Origin: Caballeronia terrestris
GTDB taxonomy: Bacteria; Pseudomonadota; Gammaproteobacteria; Burkholderiales; Burkholderiaceae
Length of the DNA stretch: 64,000 nucleotides
Assembly: GCF_001544515.1 (NCBI RefSeq)
Contig: NZ_FCOL02000010.1
Location: 62,001 to 126,000 of the forward strand
Reading direction: 5' to 3'
The position numbers and the translations under genes are program-made. Positions 1 through 9,800 of this stretch are shown in pieces (position 1 is the first letter of the stretch; each line of letters opens with the position of its first letter). The notes beneath the pieces were generated by a model, which saw only the letters and a program-made list of their open reading frames with translations, had not been told where the DNA came from and made no database searches.

Positions 1-1945
1 TCGAGTTCATCGCGACGCGGGCGCAGGACTTCACCGTCATCGCGTCGACGCCCTTGCGCTCTAGCGTGATGGTCGAGCCCGTGATCAAATGCTTGAGCGC
101 GCTCTCGGCCTGCTTGTCGCCCGCCCAGACAGCCTCTTCGGCGACGATCAAGAGCGCCAGGGCTTGGTGAGCATTGAATTGGCCCGTGAGATGAGTTCGC
201 TGGCTCACCGTCACCGCGTGCGGGCCAAGCAAAGCAGCGATCGCCTCCGTCAACTTCGACTTACCCACACCTTTTTCGCCACGAACGACAACTGCAACAC
301 TCGGCTTCTCCGCCGGAGATTGGAACAAATGGGCGTACCAGCCGATGAGGTAATTGAAGGCCTCTTGGTCGCCGCGGCAGACGTTCTCCTTAATGTGCGT
401 CAGAATCAAATTGCACTGGCGAGCGGCTTGCCCGGCGCTCATGTCGGCGTAGGGCTCAACCGCCCATCCGCGGAAAAGGTTGAATACACCCTCACGCGCG
501 CCGCCGCCCGGAGCAAAATCGACAGCCTTGTACGTGCTGCGCGCCGGATGCTTCATCCACATATCGGCGATCGGCTGAAGTTTGATCTCGCCGTGCGCGT
601 TCGGCACCTCGACGGTTCGATTGCGGAGCAGCGTCTTGAACGCCTCAGGCTTCAAAAAATTGACCGGCGACGACGCTACGTCAAGCACGACGGCGGAGCC
701 ACCGACCAAGGCCACCGCATACTGCATGTTCAGTTCGGCGACGACGTCATCGACCGCTTTCGAGGTGCGCGGCGTCGCCGCCGTACGGGCTCTCAGACGA
801 TTCCAGTACCGCTCGCCTTGCTCGCGCCCCTGGCCGCCGTGCGGCCATGGTTCCATGATCTCGACGATGGCCTCGTGCGAGAAACCGCGGTGCACCAGCA
901 TGCCGTAAAGGCTCATGTCCATGGCACTGCCAGTCGTATCGATCAGCCCCTGGTCGCTGCCATCCCAGCGTGCGGACAGATCGTGATCCGTCGCCAGCAA
1001 CGCTTCAAATCGTTGCACTTCTTCCGACACGTCGCCTTTCGAAAGACCGTTGATGACCGGATTTTTTGGGGGCACAATCGCGCGCTCGTTCTGAGGCAGC
1101 ATCTGCTTCAACTGCTCGAACGCATAGGTGCGCTTGCTCGCGTGAAGCAGTCGGCTCATGCGCGGCTCTTGCGGATAGCCTTTTTTCAACTTCGCCGCAG
1201 TCGGCCAATTCAGCGTACCCGGAAGACGCATGATACGGTCGCAGTTGTGCGTGCCGGGCCCCTGAAATGCCAAGCCGACGCGCTCGTTGAGCGCTTCGTA
1301 TTCCATGTAGTCACCGTCCCCGAACAGCGGGAACGGCGCGTCGAGCTTGAAGAAGGCCTGCAGGCCATTGCCCGAATCAATCAATAACGATGCAATGGGC
1401 GCGAGCTTGGCCGCGTGCGTCGTCAGCAGGTGGTCGCGCGCTGCCTCGAAGCTGCCGTGCTGCTTGATGTTCGGGTCGCAGTCGGCCCAGACATAGCGGG
1501 CGGTCATGACATCCTGCTTCCCTGGCTTCTTGTCACCGATGATGGCGACATTGGGCAGCCAGTAGATGTTCCACTTCTTCGGGTTCCACTCCCGCACGGC
1601 GGCGACAACTTCATCGGCGGTCGTGCAGGTGCGTGCCTGGAGTGCGGGCGGTGTAATTGAATCGATGCCAAGCAACATCAAGGGCAGACCGACGAGCGCG
1701 ACGAACTTGCGAACTTCGGCTTCGTCGAAGCTCATGCCGGCTCCCGCCAGCGCCACGCGGTCCACAGGACCTGCTACGTGGCCAAAGCATTCGCGGGTCA
1801 TCGGAGCTTCGGTGGGCGCTTCAAGAACGCTCACTTCGCGCGGGCAATCGGTGTCGGCAAGTTCGCGAAGTGCGTCTGCCGCCGCGGTGGAGTTGAGCGG
1901 CGTTGCCACGCTCGGAACGACGGTATTCGTGAAGGTGGACTGCAT
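1..1945 (-). CDS. Primase-helicase of an integrated element (3' end beyond the window)
   Basis: This is a long reading frame, about 648 codons, open to the left edge of the window, so the C-terminus is missing. It starts at an ATG that overlaps the stop of the upstream small gene (TAATG), which supports the start and suggests translational coupling. The N-terminal half looks like an archaeo-eukaryotic-type primase of plasmids and phages: YVWADCDPN near residues 151-159 gives a D-x-D metal pair (D155, D157), SGNGLQAFF near 190 and DRIMRLPGTLNWP near 235 are typical of RepB/primase-polymerase proteins. Near residues 556-563 is a Walker A, GEKGVGKS, followed by a hydrophobic strand LALLIVAEE near 598 that would serve as Walker B, as in DUF5906/P4-like superfamily 3 helicases. 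The likely role is replication of the excised element. Family placement is by motif only. Confidence 0.82.
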   Translation of the reverse strand, partial: MQSTFTNTVVPSVATPLNSTAAADALRELADTDCPREVSVLEAPTEAPMTRECFGHVAGPVDRVALAGAGMSFDEAEVRKFVALVGLPLMLLGIDSITPPALQARTCTTADEVVAAVREWNPKKWNIYWLPNVAIIGDKKPGKQDVMTARYVWADCDPNIKQHGSFEAARDHLLTTHAAKLAPIASLLIDSGNGLQAFFKLDAPFPLFGDGDYMEYEALNERVGLAFQGPGTHNCDRIMRLPGTLNWPTAAKLKKGYPQEPRMSRLLHASKRTYAFEQLKQMLPQNERAIVPPKNPVINGLSKGDVSEEVQRFEALLATDHDLSARWDGSDQGLIDTTGSAMDMSLYGMLVHRGFSHEAIVEIMEPWPHGGQGREQGERYWNRLRARTAATPRTSKAVDDVVAELNMQYAVALVGGSAVVLDVASSPVNFLKPEAFKTLLRNRTVEVPNAHGEIKLQPIADMWMKHPARSTYKAVDFAPGGGAREGVFNLFRGWAVEPYADMSAGQAARQCNLILTHIKENVCRGDQEAFNYLIGWYAHLFQSPAEKPSVAVVVRGEKGVGKSKLTEAIAALLGPHAVTVSQRTHLTGQFNAHQALALLIVAEEAVWAGDKQAESALKHLITGSTITLERKGVDAMTVKSCARVAMNS

Positions 1946-2160
1946 TATTTCGCGTCCCCCAGCAGCACCTTGCGCAACTCGCCAACGTTCCAACGGGTCG
2001 AACCACCGATCTTGCGCGGGGCGGGAAGTGCGCCGCGCTTCGATCGCTCCCACACTGTCGCTACGTTGCAAGCGCACAGCGCCGCAACAGTGCGAACATC
2101 GACGGCGGCCGCGTTCGGCAACTCGTCGAAGTCTTTAAGGCATACGTTGCGATTCATCAT
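1945..2160 (-). CDS. Small AlpA/excisionase-like helix-turn-helix protein
   Basis: This 71-residue protein has a central helix-turn-helix: VRTVAALCACNVATVWERSK, then GALPAPRKIGG-TRWNVGELR. That pattern (helix, turn, P-x-P-x-K-I-G-G, R-W) is the AlpA/MerR-like fold used by phage and island regulators and by excisionases. It begins with two ATG codons in a row, so the start could be one codon later. Its stop overlaps the start of the primase gene by one base, so the two are very probably one transcript. It may switch on the replication gene or aid excision with the integrase, as AlpA does for P4-like elements; the choice between these roles is inference. Confidence 0.75.
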   Translation of the reverse strand: MMNRNVCLKDFDELPNAAAVDVRTVAALCACNVATVWERSKRGALPAPRKIGGSTRWNVGELRKVLLGDAK

Positions 2161-2319
2161 GAAACCTCGTCTGTTGTTGGAACAAGACGGATTTCAAAAT
2201 CGGCGCATATGCCTATCAAGAAGTTGAGACGCTACCGCGAGACCCATTGCTGGCGCGGTTTCCACGGCGTTGTTGAATCGGCGTAGTGAATCGGCGCGGC
2301 GTTGAATCGGCGCGCCGAT

Positions 2320-3195
2320 CTATTTCCCCGGTGATTTCTTCCCGTTCTTCGCCCGACCACCGGTCAGGCCAGGGGGCATTAGCCTCACAATCGTAGCCGC
2401 CTTCAGATAGGTACGACGATCGCCCGGGTAGCCGTTGGCCTTCAATTCGGTTGCAATGGTCGTCGCGATTTCTTCTTTGGTGAGCAATGTGTTGTCGCGG
2501 TATAGCTCACGAGACCGCTTTTCGACGTGCGTGGCAATGGCTTCACGGCTGTTCGGCCGGCCAATTTCAAGTCTGACGTGGTCGTCCGGGCGCGGCGATG
2601 CCCGATCATGATAGCGTGCGTGGGACTTAAGGCCGCCGGTTGAACGCGCGATTTGCGCAACAGCCTCTAACCACTCGTCGACCCACCGGTGATACACAAG
2701 CCCGCGTTGTTGGGCTATCTCAAGCCACTGTGCCATCGTTCGGTTCGCGCCGGGATCAGCCTGCCGAACGCCATCAAATATCAGGCGCAGTTCTCGATAT
2801 GCTTCGGACACGGACTTCCGGAGGACGATTTTACCGGTTACCGTGTCGCGACTCGGAAGTCCATCAAGGCTTTTCTCCGCAGTTTCTTCGGCGCGATACT
2901 GTTCGGCGTACTTGTAGTGTTGCGGATTGATCCCGCATAGGACCAAGGCTGCCTGCGAGGGTGTGACAGGTTGTTCGGGATCAAACCAGCGTTCCGCGCT
3001 CATCGTTTCGTCCCACCATCCAGCGACATACGCGGGATCCGACGGTCCTTTTACTCGCGCGACGTCGACCCAGTCTCTGATTGGGTTTTGTGCAACGATT
3101 GGGGCGCTAGGCGTTTCGTTAGGATTCACGCCGGCGACTTGGTCGCGACCGGAATCGTGGTTATCGGCGGCGTCGGTAGACTTACTTTCAGACAT
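2320..3195 (-). CDS. Island protein of unknown function, 291 aa
   Basis: I do not recognise this family. The first 35 residues are polar and probably disordered. A folded middle part contains GINPQHYKY near residue 89, in the segment VLCGINPQHYKYAEQYRA. The C-terminal third is basic, with LLTKEEIATTIATELKANG near residues 236-254 that could form a helix-turn-helix, and ends in a lysine-rich tail GGRAKNGKKSPGK. There is no signal peptide or membrane segment. It lies between the integrase and the AlpA-like gene, all on the same strand, with gaps of about 95 and 160 bases. Position and basic tail suggest a DNA-associated element protein, but that is a guess. Confidence 0.6.
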   Translation of the reverse strand: MSESKSTDAADNHDSGRDQVAGVNPNETPSAPIVAQNPIRDWVDVARVKGPSDPAYVAGWWDETMSAERWFDPEQPVTPSQAALVLCGINPQHYKYAEQYRAEETAEKSLDGLPSRDTVTGKIVLRKSVSEAYRELRLIFDGVRQADPGANRTMAQWLEIAQQRGLVYHRWVDEWLEAVAQIARSTGGLKSHARYHDRASPRPDDHVRLEIGRPNSREAIATHVEKRSRELYRDNTLLTKEEIATTIATELKANGYPGDRRTYLKAATIVRLMPPGLTGGRAKNGKKSPGK

Positions 3196-3289
3196 GGGAT
3201 TCTTGCTCGTTTCGGACTGTGATCAGGCAGCGTGCGAAGTTACTGCACCCATGCCGCCGTTACCGCCCGATACGGTCGGGCGGCAGTGT

Positions 3290-4522
3290 TTACGCCATTT
3301 CCTGCATCGGAATGACCGCGCCTTTTGCCATGGGCGTCGCAATGAACGCGGCCCAATCGTTCATCATGCACCGCCGCCGCTCCAGTACGTCGCCACGCCA
3401 GTAAGCCGCTTCCGATTCGTCGCCTTTCACGTGGGCGAGCGCCACCTCGGCCAGCTCGCGCGGATAGTTCGTCCGTTCGCCAGCCCAATCGCGGAACGTT
3501 GAACGAAATCCGTGCGGCGTCGCGTCGAGGTTGGCGCGGCGAAGAATCGCCAATAATGTCATGTCGGAAAGCGTCTTGCCGGTCGGGCTGGGGAAGACGA
3601 GGGAGCAAGCATCAGATCGCGGCATGGCCTTGAGCAACGCGACTGCGACATCAGACAGGGGCACGCGATGCTCTTTCTTCGCTTTCATGCGTTCGGCGGG
3701 AACGCGCCACACGGCCTTGTCGAGGTCAATTTCGGCCCACGTGGCGCCGCGCACCTCGCCTGAGCGGGCGGCAGTCAGAATGGAAAACTCCAGACAGCGT
3801 GCAGCGTGCGTGTCCATCGCTCGTAGAGCAACCATGAAAACGCCCATGTCGTCAATGGGCATGGCTGGATGATTGCGAACCCGCTTCGTTTTGTTCGGTG
3901 CAGACAGCAGCTTGTCGAGGTTACCCCGCCACGTTGCCGGGTTGTCGCCCGAGCTGTAGCCCTTGACGCGCGACCAGTCGAGCACGCTCTCAATCCGGCC
4001 GCGCAGGCGCGACGCGGTTTCTGTCTTCGTCCTCCAGATGGGTTCGAGCACCGCCAGTACGTGCTCCCGATTGATATGCCCAACCTGAAGCTTTCCCATC
4101 ACAGGATAAGCATAAGTCGCGAGCGTGTTGCGCCACTGCTCGGCGTGTTTGGAGTTGCTCCATGCAGCCTCTTTCGCATCAATAAAGCGCTTCGCGGCTT
4201 CTTCGAACGTGATTTCGCGCGCCTGACTGGCCCGCAGCAGGCTGTTCCTCTCCTTTTGCGCCAGTACCGGATCAACGCCAGCCGCGATTTCGTCGCGTTT
4301 TGCCTTGGCTGCTTCGCGAGCTGCTTTGAGCGAGACAGCCGGATAGGCTCCAAGCCCGATCTCGCGCCGTTTGGCGCCAACCATGACGCGCAAGATCCAC
4401 GAGCGCGCGTTGGTCGCCGTAACCTGCAGCGCGAGCCCGGCAACACCGCCAACCATATGTAAACCAGGTTGTGTCAAACGCGACACCGCCAAGGCGCCCA
4501 ACTCTTTTGCAATCTTCGGCAT
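3290..4522 (-). CDS. Tyrosine-type integrase, P4 family
   Basis: This 410-residue site-specific recombinase should integrate and excise the element. The N-terminal part fits the arm-binding domain (DUF4102-like) of P4-type integrases: residues 1-100 include a run ending GLGAYPAVSLKAAREAAKAK. The catalytic domain shows the tyrosine-recombinase set: arginine in LTAARSGEVRGATW, the H-x-x-R box in TPHGFRSTFRDWAG, and the nucleophile tyrosine in EAAYWRGDVLERRR, close to the C-terminus as expected. Length is normal for the family and the gene looks intact. It reads away from the presumed attachment site about 170 bases upstream, the usual layout for these integrases. The target appears to be the 3' end of a tRNA-Ser gene. 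Confidence 0.92.
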   Translation of the reverse strand: MPKIAKELGALAVSRLTQPGLHMVGGVAGLALQVTATNARSWILRVMVGAKRREIGLGAYPAVSLKAAREAAKAKRDEIAAGVDPVLAQKERNSLLRASQAREITFEEAAKRFIDAKEAAWSNSKHAEQWRNTLATYAYPVMGKLQVGHINREHVLAVLEPIWRTKTETASRLRGRIESVLDWSRVKGYSSGDNPATWRGNLDKLLSAPNKTKRVRNHPAMPIDDMGVFMVALRAMDTHAARCLEFSILTAARSGEVRGATWAEIDLDKAVWRVPAERMKAKKEHRVPLSDVAVALLKAMPRSDACSLVFPSPTGKTLSDMTLLAILRRANLDATPHGFRSTFRDWAGERTNYPRELAEVALAHVKGDESEAAYWRGDVLERRRCMMNDWAAFIATPMAKGAVIPMQEMA

Positions 4523-4683
4523 CTATGTACCCCACAACCTACCCGCCATAGATTTTACGATTAAAGGCGACGAAACACAACCGTAAGCGATAGACAATTG
4601 ACGTTTAGGCCGGAAGTGCGTTGAATTGACTGGTAAAATTCAACTGGTTGCGATGAATCACGACTACTTAAGATGCTATATAT

Positions 4684-4703
4684 GGCGGACCGTCTCTCCG
4701 CCA
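4684..4703 (+). other. Candidate attachment-site remnant: 3' end of a tRNA-Ser gene
   Basis: TCTCTCCGCCA at 4693-4703 matches the acceptor end plus CCA of bacterial tRNA-Ser genes, but no tRNA body lies upstream. A + strand terminator follows directly, as after a tRNA gene. This is what is left when an element integrates into a tRNA 3' end and the intact gene lies at the other border, here beyond the left edge. GGCGGA and TCCGCC (4684-4689 and 4697-4702) also form a short inverted repeat. The match is short, so the call is tentative. Confidence 0.4.
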
Positions 4704-4714
4704 GAGCCAGTCAT

Positions 4715-4761
4715 AAAGCCCCGTTACTTCAATGATCAATGAGTAGCGGGGCTTTAGTTTT
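4715..4761 (+). terminator. Rho-independent terminator after the tRNA-Ser remnant
   Basis: AAAGCCCCGTTACT (4715-4728) pairs with AGTAGCGGGGCTTT (4742-4755) with a single G-T pair, and the stem is followed by AGTTTTA. In the original chromosome it would end a + strand tRNA transcript. It also lies downstream of gluQ on the minus strand, where the stem's other side ends in AAAGCC read as GGCTTT, so it may act in both directions. The remaining bases to 4870 show no gene. Confidence 0.65.
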
Positions 4762-4870
4762 ACTGGGCCGTCAGATAGCCCGTCAGCGGGCAGCATCTGC
4801 GTTCTTCGCGTCAATGCGCGACGCGTTCGCGAAATACAGCGATGGACTATTGCGGACGCCTCGCGATCGG

Positions 4871-5746
4871 CTACGGACAGAAGCGCTTCGCCCATTCAGC
4901 CGTCGCGGCCGAATAGAACTCATCGAGCGTGCGAGCCGTACCCGCTTCGATCCCCAGATATCGCGCCGCGTCAGAAAGCGTCGCGAGCGGATCGTCGAGA
5001 TTCAGCACCGTAGCGCCCGTCTGCTTGCTGAGCTTCTCGCCGTCGTCGTTCGTGACGAGCGGCACATGCAGATACGCAGGCGTCGCCACGCCGAGACACT
5101 GCTGCAGATAAATCTGTCGCGCGGTGGAGTCGAGCAGATCGGCGCCGCGCACGACATTCGTGATGCCAGCCTCCGCATCATCGACGACGACCGCCAGTTG
5201 ATACGCCCACTGTCCATCCGCGCGCTTGAGCACGAAATCGCCGACTTCGGTGGCTAGATCCTGCGACTGCGCGCCTTGCCAGCGATCCACAAGACTCACA
5301 CGCGCCGCCGCGCCGTCGGGCACGCGAAGCCGCCACGCGCGCGGCGCGCGGCCGTGCAGACCGTCGCGGCAAGTGCCCGGATAGGCGAGCGTCGCGTGCC
5401 GCATGTGCGTATTCAATAGGGAATCGGCAATTTCGCGGCGCGTGCAGCCGCAGGGATAAACGAATCCTGCCGCCTGCAAGCTAACGAACGCCGCTTCGTA
5501 GGCCTCGTCGCGTTGGCTCTGCCACACGGGCGGCTCGTCCGAGTGCATGTGAAAGCGCGCGAGCGTCGCGAGAATGTCGTCGGCGGCGCCGGGCACGGTG
5601 CGCGGACCATCGACGTCTTCGATCCGCACGATCCACGCGCCCCGATGCGCCCGCGCATCAAGCCAGCTCGCCAGCGCGCTCACAAGCGAGCCGATGTGCA
5701 GCGGCCCGGTGGGCGAGGGCGCGAATCGTCCGCGATAGCCGCTCAC
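4871..5746 (-). CDS. gluQ: Glutamyl-Q tRNA(Asp) synthetase
   Basis: The enzyme activates glutamate and attaches it to queuosine at position 34 of tRNA-Asp; it is a catalytic-domain paralogue of glutamyl-tRNA synthetase without an anticodon-binding domain. With the GTG start at 5746 the product is 291 residues, the normal size. [14 protein letters not shown] (residues 7-20) is the HIGH-type signature, KLSKQTGA is the KMSKS-type loop, and PCGCTRR plus YPGTCRDG give the zinc-binding cysteines. Longer upstream frames exist but would overlap trhO deeply. The GTG start shares bases with the trhO stop (GTGA), so translation is probably coupled. Confidence 0.93.
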   Translation of the reverse strand: MSGYRGRFAPSPTGPLHIGSLVSALASWLDARAHRGAWIVRIEDVDGPRTVPGAADDILATLARFHMHSDEPPVWQSQRDEAYEAAFVSLQAAGFVYPCGCTRREIADSLLNTHMRHATLAYPGTCRDGLHGRAPRAWRLRVPDGAAARVSLVDRWQGAQSQDLATEVGDFVLKRADGQWAYQLAVVVDDAEAGITNVVRGADLLDSTARQIYLQQCLGVATPAYLHVPLVTNDDGEKLSKQTGATVLNLDDPLATLSDAARYLGIEAGTARTLDEFYSAATAEWAKRFCP

Positions 5747-6609
5747 GCCGCGCGCGACTCCCCGCGAGCGTCCGGATGACACGCCGGGCACGTCTTGCCC
5801 GGCACGTAGAAATCGGACTTCTGGTCCTCCACGCTCACCACCGTCCGGCAGCCGAAGCATTGCGACGTCGCGGTCGGCTCGAGGTTCGGGTTCAGCGCCG
5901 TGCGGTAATCGAACACGAAGCACTCGCCGTTGTAATGCGCGCCGCCGACCTCCTCGAAGTATTTCAGGATGCCGCCTTCGAGCTGATACACGTGATCGAT
6001 GCCGACTTCCTTCATATGGATCGCCGCCTTTTCGCAGCGAATCCCGCCGGTGCAGAACGACACGACCGTCTTGCCTTCCAAATCAGCGCGATTCTGCTCG
6101 ATCACCTCCGGAAACTCGCTGAATTTCGTGATGCGGTAATCGAGCGCGTTGTCGAACGTGCCGACATCGACTTCGAACGCGTTGCGCGTATCCAGCATGA
6201 CGACGGGGCGGCCCTCGTCGTCGTGGCCGCGATCGAGCCAGTTTTTGAGCGTCGGCGCATCGACGAAGGGCGCGCGGCCGAGTTCGGGCCGGATCGCGGG
6301 CTTCTTCATCGTGATGATTTCGCGCTTGAGTTTCACCAGCATGCGGCGAAACGGCTGCTTTTCGGAAAGGCTTTCCGTGAACTGCAGATCGGCGAACTTG
6401 CCTTCGAAAAGGGCATCGCTGCGAATGTAGTCGATGAACGCGCGGACGTCTTCGATTCCGCCCGCGACAAACAGGTTGATGCCCTCCGGGGCCAGCAGAA
6501 TCGTGCCCTTCAGGCCGAGCGCGGCGCAGCGCTCGGTCACGAGCGGCCGCCACGCGGCGCCGTCGTCGATGGTTACGAATTTGTAGGCGGAGAGGTTGAC
6601 GATATTCAT
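5743..6609 (-). CDS. trhO: tRNA uridine(34) hydroxylase, rhodanese family
   Basis: TrhO (formerly YceA) catalyses oxygen-dependent hydroxylation of uridine 34 in tRNA, a step toward 5-methoxyuridine-type wobble modifications. The 288-residue length is a little short of the E. coli protein. The N-terminal acylphosphatase-like part contains [21 protein letters not shown]. The rhodanese domain follows, with the active-site loop [13 protein letters not shown] carrying the catalytic cysteine. A zinc-ribbon-like tail has CFGC and CPAC pairs. It overlaps gluQ by 4 bases, so two anticodon-position modification enzymes are co-transcribed. It is divergent from dnaE across about 220 bases. A GATAAT-like -10 lies near 6666 on the minus strand, not certain. 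Confidence 0.92.
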   Translation of the reverse strand: MNIVNLSAYKFVTIDDGAAWRPLVTERCAALGLKGTILLAPEGINLFVAGGIEDVRAFIDYIRSDALFEGKFADLQFTESLSEKQPFRRMLVKLKREIITMKKPAIRPELGRAPFVDAPTLKNWLDRGHDDEGRPVVMLDTRNAFEVDVGTFDNALDYRITKFSEFPEVIEQNRADLEGKTVVSFCTGGIRCEKAAIHMKEVGIDHVYQLEGGILKYFEEVGGAHYNGECFVFDYRTALNPNLEPTATSQCFGCRTVVSVEDQKSDFYVPGKTCPACHPDARGESRAA

Positions 6610-6820
6610 GTAGGTTGCTGTGAAAACCGGCGAAGCCAGACAATCCGGCGGCTCGCGAAACCCGTATTATCCCGCAAACCGCGCTGGCGCCCGGATCGGC
6701 CGGTCGGCCAATTCGCCGCGCCCCGCGGCGCCTGCTTTCGCGGCCATTTTCAAGACAGAGCGGGGCCTTGTCCGATCGGCCAACGCGGGCGCGAGCGAGA
6801 ATTTCGCGAAGAGGGGCATG

Positions 6821-6826
6821 TACAAT
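6821..6826 (+). promoter_or_regulatory. -10 element of dnaE, implying a leaderless transcript
   Basis: TACAAT lies 7 bases before the dnaE ATG at 6834, so a transcript starting 6-8 bases after the -10 would begin at or next to the start codon. No Shine-Dalgarno sequence precedes the ATG. The -35 region is not recognisable. Confidence 0.5.
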
Positions 6827-6833
6827 ATCGCCC

Positions 6834-9800
6834 ATGTCAGATCCCCGCTTCGTTCATCTCCGCGTCCACTCCGAGTTCTCGATTGCCGATGGCATCGTGC
6901 GTCTGGACGACGTCGTCAAAGCCGCTGCCAAAGACGGTCAGGGCGCGCTCGCGCTCACCGATCTCGGCAACGCGTTCGGTCTCGTGCGCTTCTACAAGGA
7001 AGCGCGCGGCAAAGGGGTCAAACCCATCGCCGGCTGCGACGTCTGGATCACGAATCCGGCCGATCGCGACAAACCTTCGCGCCTCGTTTTGCTCGTGCGC
7101 GACAAGGTCGGTTATCTCAATTTGTGCGAGTTGCTGAGCCGCGCGTGGCTAACCAATCAATATCGCGGGCGCGCGGAAGTCCAATTCGAATGGCTCGAAG
7201 GCGGCCTTGCCGAGGGCCTGCTCGCAATTTCGGGCGCGCAGCAGGGCGACATCGGCATGGCGTTCGCCGCCGGCAACGACCAGGCCGCGCAGCGCAACGC
7301 CGAACGCTGGGCGAAGCTCTTTCCGAACGCGTTTTACATCGAATTGCAGCGTGCCGGGCAGCCGGGCGCGGAGACGTACATCCAGCAGGCGGTCGCGCTC
7401 GCGGCGAAGCTGAAGCTGCCGGTCGTCGCCACGCACCCGCTGCAGTACATGACGCCCGACGATTTCACCGCCCACGAAGCGCGCGTGTGCATCTCGGAGG
7501 GCGACATCCTCGCGAATCCGCGTCGCCAGAAGCGCTTCACGACGGACCAGTATTTCCGCACGCAGGACGAGATGTGCGCGCTGTTCGCGGACATGCCGTC
7601 GGCGATCGCGAATACCGTCGAGATCGCCAAGCGCTGCAATCTCACGCTCGAACTCGGCAAGCCGAAGCTGCCGCTCTTCCCGACGCCCGACGGCATGTCG
7701 CTCGACGACTATCTCGTGCAGTTGTCGAAGGACGGCCTCGAAGTGCGCTTGGCGCAGCTCTTTCCCGACGAAGCCGAGCGCGAGAAACAGCGCGAAACGT
7801 ACTACGCGCGCCTCGATTTCGAGTGCAATACCATCATCAAGATGGGCTTCCCGGGCTACTTCCTGATCGTCGCCGACTTCATCATGTGGGCGAAGAACAA
7901 CGGCGTGCCGGTCGGCCCGGGGCGGGGTTCGGGCGCGGGTTCGCTCGTCGCGTACGCGCTCGGCATCACCGATCTCGATCCGCTGCGCTACAACCTGCTG
8001 TTCGAACGTTTCCTGAACCCGGAACGCGTGTCGATGCCCGACTTCGACATCGACTTCTGCCAGGAAGGGCGCGACCGCGTCATTCAATACGTGAAGCAGA
8101 AGTACGGCGCGGACGCCGTCTCGCAGATCGCGACCTTCGGCACGATGGCGGCGAAGGCGGCGGTGCGCGACATCGGCCGGGTGCTCGATCTCGGCTACAT
8201 GTTCACCGACGGCATCGCGAAGCTGATTCCGTTCAAGCCGGGCAAGCACGTCACCATCGCCGACGCGATGAAGGAAGAGCCCGCGCTGCAGGAGCGCTTC
8301 GACAACGAAGACGAAGTGCACCAGTTGCTGGAGCTCGCGCAGCGCGTCGAAGGCTTGACGCGTAACGTCGGCATGCACGCGGGCGGCGTGCTGATTGCGC
8401 CCGGAAAGCTCACGGATTTTTGCCCGCTCTACACGCAGGGCGAGGACGGCGGCGTCGTCAGCCAGTACGACAAGGACGACGTCGAAGCCGTCGGCCTCGT
8501 CAAGTTCGACTTCTTGGGCCTGACCACGCTCACCATCCTGGATTGGGCGGAGCGTTACATCCGCCGGCTCGATCCGTCGAAGGAAAACTGGAATCTCGCG
8601 CAGGTTCCGCTCGACGATCCCGCTTCGTTCAGCATCCTCAAGAAAGCGAACACCGTCGCCGTGTTCCAGCTTGAAAGCCGCGGCATGCAGGGCATGCTGA
8701 AGGACGCGCAGCCGGACCGCTTCGAGGACATCATTGCGCTCGTGGCGCTGTACCGGCCGGGTCCGATGGACCTGATTCCGAGCTTCTGCGCGCGGAAGCA
8801 TGGGCGCGAGATCGTCGAATATCCGGACCCGCGCGTCGAACCCGTCCTGAAAGAGACCTACGGCATCATGGTCTACCAGGAGCAGGTGATGCAGATGGCG
8901 CAGATCATCGGCGGCTATTCGCTCGGTGGCGCCGACTTGCTGCGCCGCGCGATGGGCAAGAAGAAAGCCGAGGAGATGGCGCAGCATCGCGAGCTGTTCC
9001 GGCAGGGCGCAGCGGTCAACGGCCTGACGGCAACGAAAGCCGACGAAATCTTCGACTTGATGGAAAAGTTCGCGGGCTACGGCTTCAACAAGTCGCACGC
9101 GGCGGCTTACGCGCTCCTGGCCTACTACACGGCTTGGCTCAAGGCGCACCATCCGGCCGAATTCATGGCGGCCAACATGTCGCTCGCCATGGACGACACC
9201 GACAAGGTCAAGATCCTGTTCGAGGACTGCCTGAACAACGGCATGTCGGTGCTGCCACCGAACATCAACCAGTCGGCGTATCGCTTCGAGCCGGTTCCGG
9301 AAGCCGACGGCAAGCGCTCTAAGACGATCCGCTACGGCCTCGGCGCCGTGAAGGGCAGCGGCCAGAACGCGATCGAGGAAATCCTGCGCGTGCGCGAAGA
9401 AGCGCCGTTCACCGATCTCTTCGATTTCTGCCTGCGCGTCGACCGGCGCGTCGTGAACCGCCGCACGGTCGAGGCGCTGATCCGCGCCGGCGCGTTCGAC
9501 GCGCTCCACGAGAACCGCGCGCAACTGATCGCCTCCGTCCCGCTCGCGATGGAAGCCGCCGACCAGGCCGCCGCCAACGCGATGCAGGCCGGTCTCTTCG
9601 ACATGGGCGACCATCCGCAGCAGGGCCACGAACTCGTCGACGAACCCGCGTGGTCGGACAAGAAGCGCCTGCAGGAAGAAAAGACGGCGCTCGGCTTCTA
9701 CCTGTCGGGCCATTTGTTCGACGCCTACAAATCCGAAGTGCGACGCTTCGTGCGCCAGAAGATCGGCGAATTGAAGGAAGGGCGCGACAAGCTCGTCGCG

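Noticed and set aside
89..1387. 432-codon + strand frame at the left edge
   Set aside because: The opposite strand encodes a continuous primase-helicase with metal-binding and Walker motifs, so this is a shadow.
4605..4703. Full tRNA-Ser or tmRNA gene
   Set aside because: Only the acceptor end fits. No T-arm, anticodon arm or D-arm can be folded from the sequence upstream on either strand.
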